A stretch of DNA of 64,000 nucleotides from CAVVEC01 sp963770485 (GTDB lineage Bacteria; Acidobacteriota; Terriglobia; Terriglobales; Acidobacteriaceae), in assembly GCA_963770485.1 (NCBI GenBank), contig CAVYPX010000009.1:310001-374000 (forward strand), written 5' to 3'. This document shows, in pieces, positions 54,078 through 63,448 of the stretch. Under the pieces are notes generated by a model. It did not search any database. It had not been told where the DNA came from and was given only the letters and a program-made list of their open reading frames with translations. A program made the translations under genes and the position numbers. Every line of letters begins with the position of its first letter. Within the stretch, counting starts at the first letter, position 1.

Positions 54078-54785
54078 TCAAGCTTTTGCCGCGGCTTCGA
54101 CCGCGCTCGTATCAATCGGAATTCCCGGGCCCATGCTGGAACTCAGATAGCAACCCTTCACATACTTCCCCTTCGCCACGGTAGGCTTTGCCTTGACCAC
54201 ACTGCTGATCAGCACTGTGGCGTTTTCGATCAGCTTCTCGGGTGGGAACGAAATCTTGCCCACGGGAACATGCACCAGGGCCGTTTTGTCCGTACGGAAT
54301 TCGACCTTGCCTGCCTTCACCTCTTGAACCGCCCTGGCAACATCGAAAGTGACGGTACCAGTTTTCGGATTGGGCATCAGGCCTTTAGGACCGAGAACTT
54401 TACCCAGCCGTCCGACCGATTTCATGACGTCCGGCGTCGCGATCAGCGCGTCGAAGTCGGTCCAATTCTCTTTGTTGATCTTTTCGACCATTTCCTCGCC
54501 GCCAACGAAATCAGCGCCGGCCTGCTCGGCTTCCTTGATCTTGTCGCCGCTGGCAATGACCAGCACGCGCTTCGACTTGCCCAGCCCATGAGGTAAAACA
54601 ACGGTTCCGCGCACCATCTGGTCGGCATGTTTGGGATCCACGCCTAGGCGCATCGTGATCTCGACCGTCTCGTCGAACTTGGCGTATTTCACCTTTTGCA
54701 GAAGCGGAACCGCTTCCTTCAGCGGGTAGGGGTGCTTCTCCACCGCCTGCCGCGCCTTGGTGATGTTTTTCCCTGACTTTTTCAT
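54078..54785 (-). CDS. rplA: 50S ribosomal protein L1
   Basis: Start set at ATG 54785 (MKKSGKNITKARQAVEKHPY), with a GAGGAAACG Shine-Dalgarno; the longer frame to 54887 runs through a family C repeat. The 235-residue product has the L1 signatures KFDETVEITMRLGVDPKHAD, GTVVLPHGLGKSKRVLVIAS, LMPNPKTGTVT and VEFRTDKTALVHVPVGKISF. L1 forms the mobile stalk at the ribosomal E site and autoregulates rplKA translation in many bacteria. It follows rplK after a 133-bp gap that is mostly palindromic repeats. Confidence 0.97.
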   Translation of the reverse strand: MKKSGKNITKARQAVEKHPYPLKEAVPLLQKVKYAKFDETVEITMRLGVDPKHADQMVRGTVVLPHGLGKSKRVLVIASGDKIKEAEQAGADFVGGEEMVEKINKENWTDFDALIATPDVMKSVGRLGKVLGPKGLMPNPKTGTVTFDVARAVQEVKAGKVEFRTDKTALVHVPVGKISFPPEKLIENATVLISSVVKAKPTVAKGKYVKGCYLSSSMGPGIPIDTSAVEAAAKA

Positions 54786-54838
54786 TCGTTTCCTCGTCTC
54801 CCACCGCACATCGTTATTTTGATGCGCCGTAGTGCTTC

Positions 54839-54915
54839 GACTGTAGCGCCGGCCTCTGGCCGGCCCTCTGGCGGGCGTCCCGCCCACCCATCAGGCCGCC
54901 GCGGACGGCGGCGCT
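54839..54915. repeat. Family C palindromes between rplK and rplA
   Basis: GCGCCGGCCTCTGGCCGGCC, then GGCGGGCGTCCCGCC, then GGCCGCCGCGGACGGCGGC. All are hairpins in the rplK-rplA mRNA, a gap that in most bacteria is only a few bases. Confidence 0.7.
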
Positions 54916-54918
54916 CCA

Positions 54919-55350
54919 CTATCCAACCACTTCAATCCCCATCGACCGCGCCGTTCCGCGAATGCTCTTGATCGCAGTCTCCACGGACGCGGCATTCAGA
55001 TCGGGCATCTTCTGCTTCGCGATGTCCTCCACCTGCTTGGCCGTAACCTTGCCGACCTTGTCTTTGTTCGGAGCTCCCGATCCCTTGGCAATTCCGGCGG
55101 CGCGCTTGAGCAAGATCGAAGCCGGGGGCGTCTTGGTGATGAAAGTAAATGACCGGTCGTTATAAACCGAAACCACCACCGGAATAATGAGCCCTTCCAG
55201 TTCCTTCGCGCTAGTGCGGGCGTTGAACTGCTTGCAGAACTCCATGATGTTGATCTGCGCCTGGCCAAGAGCCGGACCTACCGGCGGGGCCGGTGTTGCC
55301 TTGCCCGCCGCGATCTGAAGCTTTACCGAACCTGTGACTTTCTTCGCCAT
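54919..55350 (-). CDS. rplK: 50S ribosomal protein L11
   Basis: The 143-residue product has the N-terminal proline-rich segment GKATPAPPVGPALGQAQINI (thiostrepton-binding region), then MEFCKQFNARTSAKELEG, FTFITKTPPASILLKRAAGI and the C-terminal rRNA-binding domain ending SIRGTARSMGIEVVG. It forms the GTPase-associated centre with 23S rRNA. It precedes rplA and follows nusG, the conserved secE-nusG-rplKA order. Confidence 0.98.
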   Translation of the reverse strand: MAKKVTGSVKLQIAAGKATPAPPVGPALGQAQINIMEFCKQFNARTSAKELEGLIIPVVVSVYNDRSFTFITKTPPASILLKRAAGIAKGSGAPNKDKVGKVTAKQVEDIAKQKMPDLNAASVETAIKSIRGTARSMGIEVVG

Positions 55351-55363
55351 AATCTCTTGCCTC

Positions 55364-55395
55364 GGCTCCTAGCTGCTAGCCCCTAGCTACCAGCA
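55364..55395. repeat. Family F repeat (CTAGCT type)
   Basis: CGGCTCCTAGCTGCTAGCCC and CTAGCTACCAGC form a short series of CTAGCT/GCTAGC units in the nusG-rplK gap. Similar units lie near 56460-56530, 56696-56770 and 59515-59560. Confidence 0.5.
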
Positions 55396-55401
55396 ACTGC
55401 C

Positions 55402-56031
55402 TTATGCCACCTTCTCCACCTGGTTAAATTCCAACTCTACCGGCGTCGAGCGCCCGAAAATCGTGACCATCACTTTCAGGGTCTCACGCTCGTCGTTGAC
55501 GTCGTCCACAACGCCAGTGAAACTCGCGAATGGTCCCTCGGTGATGCGCACCGAGTCGTTCTTTTCGAACTTTACCTTGAGCTTGGGCTTGTCCTTGGAC
55601 TCGCCTACGCGATACACGATGTGCTGGACTTCTTCCTCGGACAGCGGCGTGGGTTGCTGGCCCGTACCTACAAATCCAGTCACGCGCGGCGTTGACTTCA
55701 CGACGTGCCAGACATGATCGTCCATATCCATTTCCACCAGCACATAACCTGGATAGAACATCCGTTCGCTCGTATACTTCTTGCCGCCGCGCACTTCGGT
55801 GACCGACTCGGTCGGGATCAGCACCTTGCCGATCTTGTCTTGCAGGCCGAACGCCTGGATGCGCGACTCCAGCGACTCCTTCACCTTCCGCTCGAATCCC
55901 GAATAGGAGTGAATGATGTACCACTTCATGTTCGGATTGCGGGGAGGCTCCGCCACAGCGCTGCCGCCATCTGCGGCCGCGGGCGTTTCTACGCTGGCTT
56001 CCAAGGTACCGTTTTTTTCTTCGTCCGGCAT
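55402..56031 (-). CDS. nusG: Transcription termination/antitermination protein NusG
   Basis: The 209-residue product has an Ala/Glu-rich N-terminal extension (about 35 residues, MPDEEKNGTLEASVETPAAA), then the NGN domain from MKWYIIHSYSGFERKVKESL through YVLVEMDMDDHVWHVVKSTP with RVTGFVG. The C-terminal KOW domain is SVRITEGPFASFTGVVDDVN. NusG binds RNA polymerase and couples it to Rho or ribosomes. It follows secE with a 40-bp gap. Confidence 0.98.
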   Translation of the reverse strand: MPDEEKNGTLEASVETPAAADGGSAVAEPPRNPNMKWYIIHSYSGFERKVKESLESRIQAFGLQDKIGKVLIPTESVTEVRGGKKYTSERMFYPGYVLVEMDMDDHVWHVVKSTPRVTGFVGTGQQPTPLSEEEVQHIVYRVGESKDKPKLKVKFEKNDSVRITEGPFASFTGVVDDVNDERETLKVMVTIFGRSTPVELEFNQVEKVA

Positions 56032-56071
56032 ATCGTGCTCTAAGACTGCTTCCTTCTTCGCTTCTTTGACC

Positions 56072-56350
56072 TCAGCGATGGGTCAAGTACTTGAAGAGAT
56101 AGTTGATGGCGTTGCCGATGGTGTTGTCCACGATCCAGAAGTATGCTCCGAACAGGGTGACGGTGATAATGACCACAAGAGTCGTGGCGCGCACGTCCTT
56201 AAACGACGGCGTCGTAACCTTTCTCATTTCGGTACGGACGTCGTTATAAAACGTCTTGATGCGTTCTGGCCAGGACTTGAGCCGTCCCGCAAAGCCCTCG
56301 TCCGCCGCCGCTGCGATTGCCTTTGCCATTTTCTTTGTCTCGACTCCCAT
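56072..56350 (-). CDS. secE: Preprotein translocase subunit SecE
   Basis: Start at ATG 56350 (a GTG at 56353 is also in frame). The 92-residue product is the single-helix bacterial form: amphipathic segment RIKTFYNDVRTEMRKVTTPS, then membrane helix TTLVVIITVTLFGAYFWIVD. It clamps SecY in the translocation channel. Between tRNA-Trp and nusG, as in many bacteria. Compared with the three-helix E. coli protein it is short, which is normal for most phyla. Confidence 0.95.
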   Translation of the reverse strand: MGVETKKMAKAIAAAADEGFAGRLKSWPERIKTFYNDVRTEMRKVTTPSFKDVRATTLVVIITVTLFGAYFWIVDNTIGNAINYLFKYLTHR

Positions 56351-56385
56351 CACTCCACCCCAACTTCTGGTCTGTCTTCACACTC

Positions 56386-56461
56386 TGGCAGGGGCGGAGG
56401 GATTCGAACCCCCAAGTCCGGTTTTGGAGACCGGCAGTTTAACCGTTGAGCTTACGCCCCT
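56386..56461 (-). tRNA. tRNA-Trp (CCA)
   Basis: The 76-nt gene on the minus strand has acceptor stem AGGGGCG/CGCCCCT, anticodon stem CCGGT/ACCGG with loop CTCCAAA (anticodon CCA), T-loop TTCGAAT and an encoded 3' CCA. It lies between rpmG and secE, its usual place. Confidence 0.96.
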
Positions 56462-56536
56462 ACTACCCAGCTTTCAGCAATCAGCCGTCAGCCGTCAGCT
56501 TTCAGCGAACCAGCTGACTCGACTCCTGACTCCTGA

Positions 56537-56689
56537 CTACTTAACTTCTTTATGCGGCGTATGCTTCCGGCAACGGCCGCAGAATTTCTTCAATTCCAGC
56601 CGGTCCGGCGTGGTTTTCCGGTTCTTGGTAGTCGAATAATTTCGCTCTTTGCACTCACCGCACTGCAACGTAATGATTTCTCGGGGCAT
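56537..56689 (-). CDS. rpmG: 50S ribosomal protein L33
   Basis: A 50-residue product (start MPREIITLQCGECKERNYST), with two CxxC pairs in LQCGECKER and KFCGRCRKH, so a zinc-binding (C+) L33. The remaining sequence TKNRKTTPDRLELKK is the family core. It sits between tuf and tRNA-Trp/secE, the conserved bacterial order. A family F repeat fills the 115-bp gap between tuf and rpmG. Confidence 0.97.
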   Translation of the reverse strand: MPREIITLQCGECKERNYSTTKNRKTTPDRLELKKFCGRCRKHTPHKEVK

Positions 56690-56804
56690 GAAAACAGCTC
56701 CTAGCTGTTAGCTTCTAGCTCACAGCTCAAATCTTGAATTCTGAGAACTGAGAACCGACAACCGGTTCTCCTGTTGTTCTCACTCCATGAACCCTAATCT
56801 CTTC

Positions 56805-57992
<1,188 letters not shown>

Positions 57993-58054
57993 TGCCTTTT
58001 CCTTTGTAACGCCGGCGTCCCGCCAGCTTGACGCGGCGCCCTCGCCTGCGTCTT

Positions 58055-58396
58055 TCAGTAGTACTGATAGAGCTTATGAAACTTCGTCCGCAGTTTCGGC
58101 TCAACTTCCTCGACCCGGAACAAATAGAACTCGCGAATCTGGGCCTGATCAGAGAGCGACACCGCCTGATACAAGCTCTGCGCCGTCTTCCCGGAGTCAG
58201 CCAAAACCTTATCCGTCTGCTCGAAGACTCCCTTGCTCAACAGCGAGTCCCATTCCCGGATCCGAATGCTCGCGCTCTGGACGCGTTTAAGGAATCGCTC
58301 GACCTGCTTCGCCTCAAACGCGCGCTTAACCGCATCCTTCAGTTCCTGGAATTCCTTCTCCCTTTCAACCCTGATGGCCGCCTGCTGGAAGCTCAC
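58055..58396 (-). CDS. Third gene of the HEPN cassette, unknown function
   Basis: Start set at GTG 58396, which overlaps the preceding stop codon as GTGA and has AGGAA 5-9 nt upstream; a longer GTG start at 58441 would overlap more. The product is 113 residues, highly charged and helical (FQELKDAVKRAFEAKQVERF, SIRIREWDSLLSKGVFEQTD, REFYLFRVEEVEPKLRTKFH), ending KLYQYY. No known domain was recognised. It ends 62 bp before tuf, in a gap with a family C-like repeat. The tight overlap implies translation coupled to the middle gene. Confidence 0.6.
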   Translation of the reverse strand: MSFQQAAIRVEREKEFQELKDAVKRAFEAKQVERFLKRVQSASIRIREWDSLLSKGVFEQTDKVLADSGKTAQSLYQAVSLSDQAQIREFYLFRVEEVEPKLRTKFHKLYQYY

Positions 58397-59007
58397 CGTT
58401 CCTGATGCCTCTGCAATGCCTGCGCGGAGTGACTGTGCCACAAAAGATACTGAAGAGCCAATTCATTCAGCTCCAGCGTCTTTGAGCGGAAAGGATTCCA
58501 GTAGTTTGATCCGCCCAACGAAAGCTGGAATCCCAGGAATTCTCGTACTACTCGCTCGACGAGGCCCCTCTCGCTCACAATGTCGCCCCCACTGCTCGGC
58601 AAAGAAGCGCACAACTTTGCCTTAATTTCCTCCCAGGCTGCCTTTGTTACCTGCACCTCGACAGTAGTCTTGACGGCACCGGAAGCCAATGTTGCCACGA
58701 AGGCCTCTGTATCCAACCGAAATTGACCAGTTGGTACCAGAGCAGTCCCGGCGTACTGGACACTCTCGACGGTCCACAGCGCGCGGACAATCACGTCCAG
58801 TTCAATATTCTGCTTACGAAGACGTTCGCGCAGCTCCTGGGCCACTCGCTCCACATCGACGAGTTTCGAGCCATCCTTCAAAACCAACTCGGCAAAGAGC
58901 CCGTCTGGGAATTCCAGGAACTGCGACTCGTTTTGATCCACGACCTCCCACAAGCCAGCCGCACCCAGCTCAGTCCGAACTAGTTTTTCCAACTCTGTAG
59001 AGGTCAT
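58393..59007 (-). CDS. Second gene of the HEPN cassette, unknown function
   Basis: The 204-residue product MTSTELEKLVRTELGAAGLW has an N-terminal alpha-helical region with LEFPDGLFAELVLKDGSKLV, a beta-rich middle (IVRALWTVESVQYAGTALVP, FVATLASGAVKTTVEVQVTK) and a C-terminal helical part (VERVVREFLGFQLSLGGSNY). I recognise no catalytic motif or signal peptide. It starts 7 bp after the HEPN stop, with a GGAG Shine-Dalgarno within the HEPN end. It overlaps the third gene by 4 nt. It could be an antitoxin, adaptor or effector; nothing decides this. Confidence 0.65.
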   Translation of the reverse strand: MTSTELEKLVRTELGAAGLWEVVDQNESQFLEFPDGLFAELVLKDGSKLVDVERVAQELRERLRKQNIELDVIVRALWTVESVQYAGTALVPTGQFRLDTEAFVATLASGAVKTTVEVQVTKAAWEEIKAKLCASLPSSGGDIVSERGLVERVVREFLGFQLSLGGSNYWNPFRSKTLELNELALQYLLWHSHSAQALQRHQER

Positions 59008-59014
59008 GAAACAC

Positions 59015-59407
59015 TCACTCCAAGTTCTTTTCCGCTTCCAGACACAACCAAAATATATTTGTTCTCGCCGCCTTCAGTTTGCGCAGGCTAACGGGCTTGA
59101 TCGGGACCCAACCAGAATCGTAATCTGCATCCTTGCGCATCTCGTACAGATCTCTCAGCGCGCGGCCAAAGTTCCTTCCCAGCCGCCTTTGCATCTGGTC
59201 GTGTAATGTTCCGTGCTTCTTGCCGGGCTCAAATCCGTTACCCAATAGCCATGCAGAGCATGCATGAAAAAACGCGTAGTATCCTCGCGATAGCGCATTT
59301 CTTTCCTCAAACTCTGAACTAGCCTCGCTGAGAACAGCCGTTTCCAGCAATCCTCTCGCCAGCCTTAGATGTTGCCGGACTCTCTGTTCCGTCTCACGGC
59401 TCAACAT
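59015..59407 (-). CDS. HEPN domain protein (UPF0332-like)
   Basis: The 130-residue product starts at ATG 59407, only 21 bp after the 3' end of tRNA-Gly. The HEPN signature is ERNALSRGYYAFFHACSAWL, then GTLHDQMQRRLGRNFG and YEMRKDADYD. The terminal motif resembles UPF0332 HEPN proteins (RxxADY) rather than the Rx4-6H motif of RNase-active HEPN toxins. HEPN proteins often pair with a MNT nucleotidyltransferase, which is absent here; two unknown genes follow instead. Placement in the tRNA-tuf locus suggests co-expression with the translation machinery. Confidence 0.8.
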   Translation of the reverse strand: MLSRETEQRVRQHLRLARGLLETAVLSEASSEFEERNALSRGYYAFFHACSAWLLGNGFEPGKKHGTLHDQMQRRLGRNFGRALRDLYEMRKDADYDSGWVPIKPVSLRKLKAARTNIFWLCLEAEKNLE

Positions 59408-59428
59408 CTCGTGCGCACCAGCAATCTC

Positions 59429-59503
59429 TGGAGCGGGAGACGGGAATCGAACCCGCGACCAACAGCTTGGAAGGCTGTGACTCTACCACTGAGTTACTCC
59501 CGC
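59429..59503 (-). tRNA. tRNA-Gly (TCC)
   Basis: A 75-nt gene with acceptor GCGGGAG/CTCCCGC, anticodon loop CTTCCAA (anticodon TCC), T-loop TTCGAAT and an encoded CCA. Its 3' end is 21 bp from the HEPN start codon. Confidence 0.96.
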
Positions 59504-59596
59504 CCGTAAACCAGCCGTTAGCTATTAGCCTTTGGCCTTTAGCGAACCCTCGTCAGCTTACCGATCCAATGAAGCCGAACCGTCACCGCTAAACTC

Positions 59597-59662
<66 letters not shown>

Positions 59663-59672
<10 letters not shown>

Positions 59673-59854
59673 CTGTCTCCCATGTCGTCGCTGTCGTCCG
59701 GGTGCATCACATCTTTCCGTCGCACCCACGTCCGCACCGCAAACATCGCCAAAATTGCCAGCGTCACCAATCGAATCCGCTGGTCACGAATCGTCGCCCA
59801 CGTCAGAATTCCTAACGCCACATACGCCGCCAGCGCGATGGTCAACCGATTCAC
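59663..59854 (-). CDS. Small two-helix membrane protein between tRNA genes
   Basis: A 63-residue frame from ATG 59854 (MNRLTIALAAYVALGILTWA), with a weak AGGAATTG Shine-Dalgarno. Two hydrophobic segments (residues 4-20 and 28-44, LVTLAILAMFAVRTWV) are followed by a charged, Asp-rich tail (DDSDDMGDRPM). It lies between tRNA-Tyr and tRNA-Thr and overlaps the tRNA-Thr 5' end by 10 bp. The hydrophobic pattern supports a real protein, but the length is short and the site unusual. Function unknown. Confidence 0.45.
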
Positions 59855-59863
59855 TTCAATTCC

Positions 59864-59952
59864 TGGTGCACAGGGGAGGATTCGAACCTCCGTACCTCGC
59901 TAGGAGGAACAGATTTACAGTCTGTCGGCTTTAACCACTCACCCACCTGTGC
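59864..59952 (-). tRNA. tRNA-Tyr (GTA)
   Basis: An 89-nt gene with acceptor GCACAGG/CCTGTGC, anticodon loop CTGTAAA (anticodon GTA), a long variable arm (as in bacterial tRNA-Tyr), T-loop TTCGAAT and an encoded CCA. Confidence 0.95.
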
Positions 59953-60186
59953 AGAAATGCTTTGCTCCCCGGCCTGTCCGGCGACTGTCGCCGGTCGTCG
60001 CGCATACGCGGAAAATGATGCTGCAGCGGGTAATGCCAAAGAAGACAGAGGCGCGCGAAAACACTCTCGCACCTAAACACCACACTTGGAAAAGCTTCCT
60101 TATGGAGTGCCGTTGGAGAAATCTGTTACGCCGCCGCGCTGCGCAAAATGTCCTGCGTTCCGGAACTGGCCTCAATCACACAATGC

Positions 60187-60262
60187 TGGAGCTGGCGAAG
60201 GGATTTGAACCCCTGACCCTCTGATTACAAATCAGATGCTCTACCAGCTGAGCTACGCCAGC
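60187..60262 (-). tRNA. tRNA-Thr (TGT)
   Basis: A 76-nt gene with acceptor GCTGGCG/CGCCAGC, anticodon stem TCTGA/TCAGA with loop TTTGTAA (anticodon TGT), T-loop TTCAAAT and an encoded CCA. First tRNA of the cluster. Confidence 0.96.
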
Positions 60263-60332
60263 AGTCAGGGACAGAGCCTCCCGAGCACATCTATCCCTCT
60301 AATCCCTTTCCTGATGTCCGGGACAATTTTAA

Positions 60333-60361
60333 AGGTTACCATAGGGGCACCTGACGTGCAA
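60333..60361 (-). promoter_or_regulatory. Candidate promoter of the tRNA-tuf-rpo locus
   Basis: On the minus strand TTGCAC (60356-60361) and TAACCT (60333-60338) are 17 bp apart, about 70 bp before tRNA-Thr(TGT). The -10 is poor (TAACCT), so the position is only a guess. The rest of the 252-bp gap (60263-60514) shows no gene. Confidence 0.35.
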
Positions 60362-60514
60362 CCAGCATGTGATTGACCGTCGCCCAGTCTTGGAATCTAT
60401 TCGCCATGGAGCCGCCGTGGGACCCTTCTTTCGGGTTTCTCTAGGTTTCTATCGTGAAGAATCCACGCACTTCCAGGGAATCGACCGTCGATAGCAGATC
60501 CGGCCAGGAGCGGG

Positions 60515-61282
60515 TCATCCGTGGGCCCGCAGGAAGAAATAGACGGTCATCCCGGTTCCCACCAGAACGACGAACCAGCGCACCCAATGCGGAGGCAGCT
60601 TCTGCGCGTAATGGGCCCCAAAATACCCCCCCACGATGGCGCCGCCGATCATGACTACCGCCTGGGGCCAGTAGATGGCACGCGCAACAATGAATGCCAG
60701 GACCGCGATGCCATTGATCGCGCTCCCCAGCACGCTTTTCAGCGCGTTCATGGCATGAATGTCAGTCATGCCCACTGCCGCCAACATGGCCAAATTCACG
60801 ATGCCCACGCCGCCGCCGAAGTAACCTCCATAGATGGCCACAAAAAGCTCGACGACCGATGCTCCCACAATCGCCGCAGTCGTGGCATCCCGACCCACGC
60901 TCGACGCGCGGTTGCCCGTGAGCCGTTTGCCGAAAACGAAAAGGAGAGTCGCTCCCAGCATCAGCCAGGGGAGCACGCGCATGAAAGTGTGTGCCGGCGT
61001 CTTCAGCAGCAGAAACGCGCCCATTAGGCCGCCGACAAAGCTCGTCACCAGCAGGGGGACCATCACGCGCTTGGGGACGTCGAGCCGGCTGCGATACGCA
61101 CCGCCGCTGGCGGTAACACCCGTCCACAAGGCAATGGTGTTGGTGGCGTTGGCGGGAATCGGTGGTACACCCGTGAAGAGCAGGGCCGGAAAGGACACGA
61201 AACTACCCCCGCCGGCCACCGCATTCAGTGCCCCGCCCAGAATGCCCGCGACAAAAAGAAAGATGCCCTGTTCGAGATTCAA
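60515..61282 (-). CDS. TauE/SafE-family (TSUP) membrane transporter
   Basis: A 255-residue protein starting at TTG 61282 (the upstream in-frame stop excludes a longer frame). It has eight predicted membrane helices with the TSUP signatures FLFVAGILGGALNAVAGGGS and FVSFPALLFTGVPPIPANATN, then GGYFGGGVGIVNLAMLAAVG and SVLGSAINGIAVLAFIVARA. The family exports sulfite, sulfoacetate or related anions; the substrate cannot be told. No sulfur-oxidation gene is close. It is divergent from the polyferredoxin gene at 61451. Confidence 0.92.
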   Translation of the reverse strand: MNLEQGIFLFVAGILGGALNAVAGGGSFVSFPALLFTGVPPIPANATNTIALWTGVTASGGAYRSRLDVPKRVMVPLLVTSFVGGLMGAFLLLKTPAHTFMRVLPWLMLGATLLFVFGKRLTGNRASSVGRDATTAAIVGASVVELFVAIYGGYFGGGVGIVNLAMLAAVGMTDIHAMNALKSVLGSAINGIAVLAFIVARAIYWPQAVVMIGGAIVGGYFGAHYAQKLPPHWVRWFVVLVGTGMTVYFFLRAHG

Positions 61283-61450
61283 GAAACACTAGGTGTATCA
61301 CATGGACTCATGCCGTCCGAAATTCCGCCGGTTGCAGAGCGTTATTTCGCTGTGCAAGAGTTCGCCCTTGGCCATGGCTACCAGGCCCGTGACCTAAGTC
61401 ACAGCGCCGTGTGATGATCTCGGTTAGCCTTTGCCGTACACGGAGACGCC

Positions 61451-62599
61451 ATGGCGACTCAACTTCATACCGAAATCATCCCGGAAATTCCGCAAAGTCT
61501 TTTGCAACCGACTGCGCCCAAGATGCCCCAAAACAAGCCGAAAAAGAAACTCGTGCGGCGCACCGGCCGTGACTACTCGCAGACCCTGCGGCGCAGCTTT
61601 CAGTTTGCGTTTTTGTTGTTGAACGTGTATCTGGGCGGAATGTTTTACCTCTGGGTGCGGCAGTTCGAGAGCGGAAGCCAGAGCACGGGCTTTGCGCGGC
61701 CCGCAGGAGTTGAGGGCTGGCTGCCCATCGCCGGCATGATGAACTTCAGGTACTTCCTGGCCACCGGTCATATCCCCGCAATGCATCCGGCGGCGATGTT
61801 CCTGCTGATTAGTTTCTTATCCATCTCGTTTTTGTTCCGGAAGGCGTTTTGCAGTTGGCTCTGCCCGGTGGGTACGCTCTCGGAATATCTTTGGCGGGCA
61901 GGAAAAAAGCTCCTTCGCCGCAACTTCCAACTGCCGCGATGGCTCGACCTGCCTCTGCGCGGGCTGAAATATTTGCTGCTGGGGTTCTTTGTGTGGGCGG
62001 TTTCGACGATGCCGGCGGCGGCCATTGCCGCCTTCATGCAGAGCCCGTACGGCGTGATTGCCGACGTGAAGATGCTCAACTTCTTCCGCCATATCGGCGA
62101 GACCGGTCTGATTGTCCTCGGAGTCCTTGTCGGCGCGTCAGTGTTGGTGCAGAACTTCTGGTGTCGTTATTTGTGTCCTTACGGCGCGCTTCTCGGCTTG
62201 ACCTCCCTATTCAGCCCGGTGCGTGTCCGGCGCAATGCCGCAGCGTGCATCGATTGCGCCAAGTGCGCCAAGGCATGTCCTTCCGCCTTGGCGGTCGACA
62301 AACTGGTGAGCATCAAGTCGGCCGAATGCACGGGATGCATGGAATGCGTTGCCGTGTGTCCGGCGCAAGGCGCGCTGCAAATGGCGTTGCCGGAGGTCCG
62401 CAGGATCCCGAATCGTGGTCAGATACCGGCCTGGGCCATGGCGGCCGGAATCGCGGCGGTCTTTTTCGGGATCGTAGGATTCGCCAAAACTGCTGGTTAC
62501 TGGACGACAAACGTGCCGCGAGGGGCTTACCTGCAGCTCGTGCCACATGCCGACGAGGCATCCCATCCGATGCCGGGGGATCCGGGGTTGAATCAGTGA
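61451..62599 (+). CDS. Membrane-bound 4Fe-4S polyferredoxin (NapH/MauN type)
   Basis: A 382-residue protein with an ACACGGAGA-type Shine-Dalgarno region. About six membrane helices carry the NapH-type motifs CSWLCPVGTLSEYLW and FWCRYLCPYGALLGL. Two 4Fe-4S ferredoxin motifs follow: CIDCAKCAKACP and CTGCMECVAVCPAQGAL, near residues 270-315. A final helix and a short tail follow. Such proteins pass electrons from quinols or nitrogenous enzymes to periplasmic acceptors; a partner is not visible. Regulation is unknown. Confidence 0.88.
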   Translation: MATQLHTEIIPEIPQSLLQPTAPKMPQNKPKKKLVRRTGRDYSQTLRRSFQFAFLLLNVYLGGMFYLWVRQFESGSQSTGFARPAGVEGWLPIAGMMNFRYFLATGHIPAMHPAAMFLLISFLSISFLFRKAFCSWLCPVGTLSEYLWRAGKKLLRRNFQLPRWLDLPLRGLKYLLLGFFVWAVSTMPAAAIAAFMQSPYGVIADVKMLNFFRHIGETGLIVLGVLVGASVLVQNFWCRYLCPYGALLGLTSLFSPVRVRRNAAACIDCAKCAKACPSALAVDKLVSIKSAECTGCMECVAVCPAQGALQMALPEVRRIPNRGQIPAWAMAAGIAAVFFGIVGFAKTAGYWTTNVPRGAYLQLVPHADEASHPMPGDPGLNQ

Positions 62600-62794
62600 C
62601 CTTGCCAATCCGCGACGCATCGTGCTTAGGCATGTCATCCCAGTCGAGGGACCTGCGGTTCGGTGGAGCAACCCGGCGTTCGCTGCGCCAAAAGCAGGCC
62701 TATCCACTCGCCAATCGATTTGCTGGGTAAATCTATTGACTGGGTCGGGTTGGCGCAGGGCCGTAAAGATTGACGCAGGGCGGTCTGGCGCGCA

Positions 62795-63181
62795 CTACTT
62801 CATCAATACCCAGCGCCCCCCGTCGGTGAACAGGATGACCAGATTCATCACCACGAACGTCAGATCATAGTGCCAGCCGTAGGTTTTCTCGCCCCAGAAA
62901 CCGATGTGCCAAACGAAGATCTTTTTCTGAATCGCGCCCAGCATAACCAGGATTAATCCCAACGCGGCAAGCTGGGTCAGGACGCCAAATGCCACGCCCA
63001 GCGCTCCAGCAACTTCCGCGATTCCGAGGAAGATGGTGAAGCCGTTGCTCATCCCGATGCTTTTGCTGCGTTCTTCCGATTTCGTGACGTGACTCCACCC
63101 GCTGGTGACGAAGACCACTGCAACCATCAGCCGGAGCAGCAGAAGACCGAGATCGGTGAATTGCAGAAGTTGGGGAAACAT
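62795..63181 (-). CDS. DoxX family membrane protein
   Basis: Start at ATG 63181 (MFPQLLQFTDLGLLLLRLMV) is preferred; a longer frame to 63346 lacks a Shine-Dalgarno. The 128-residue product has four membrane helices with the DoxX segments LLRLMVAVVFVTSGWSHVTK, IFLGIAEVAGALGVAFGVLT and ALGLILVMLGAIQKKIFVWH, then the conserved tail GWHYDLTFVVMNLVILFTDG. The family includes thiosulfate:quinone oxidoreductase subunits and other respiratory-type proteins, but most are uncharacterised. Confidence 0.9.
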   Translation of the reverse strand: MFPQLLQFTDLGLLLLRLMVAVVFVTSGWSHVTKSEERSKSIGMSNGFTIFLGIAEVAGALGVAFGVLTQLAALGLILVMLGAIQKKIFVWHIGFWGEKTYGWHYDLTFVVMNLVILFTDGGRWVLMK

Positions 63182-63448
63182 GGTCGAGCGTGCCTCCTCG
63201 ATGAAGATAGAAGAGATGATAAGCGAGAGGGCCAGGTTTGTTTCAGATGTAATAGTTTGAACTCGACCTTGCGGACAGCCTTTGGCAACCATGTATCGGA
63301 CAGAGCCGGTATTCCTTGCCCCGACCTCCCAGCACGCCCGACCCAATTGGGGTTTTGAGTGTTATCGGGATTTTGCAACAGTTACGGAACCAGCCCGCGT
63401 CGGCGAAACGCAAATTCTTCTGTCCAAACTCATTTACAATTCCGGGCG

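Noticed and set aside
54786..54887. N-terminal extension of L1
   Set aside because: It is encoded by a family C repeat; the L1 family starts at MKKSGKN with a good Shine-Dalgarno.
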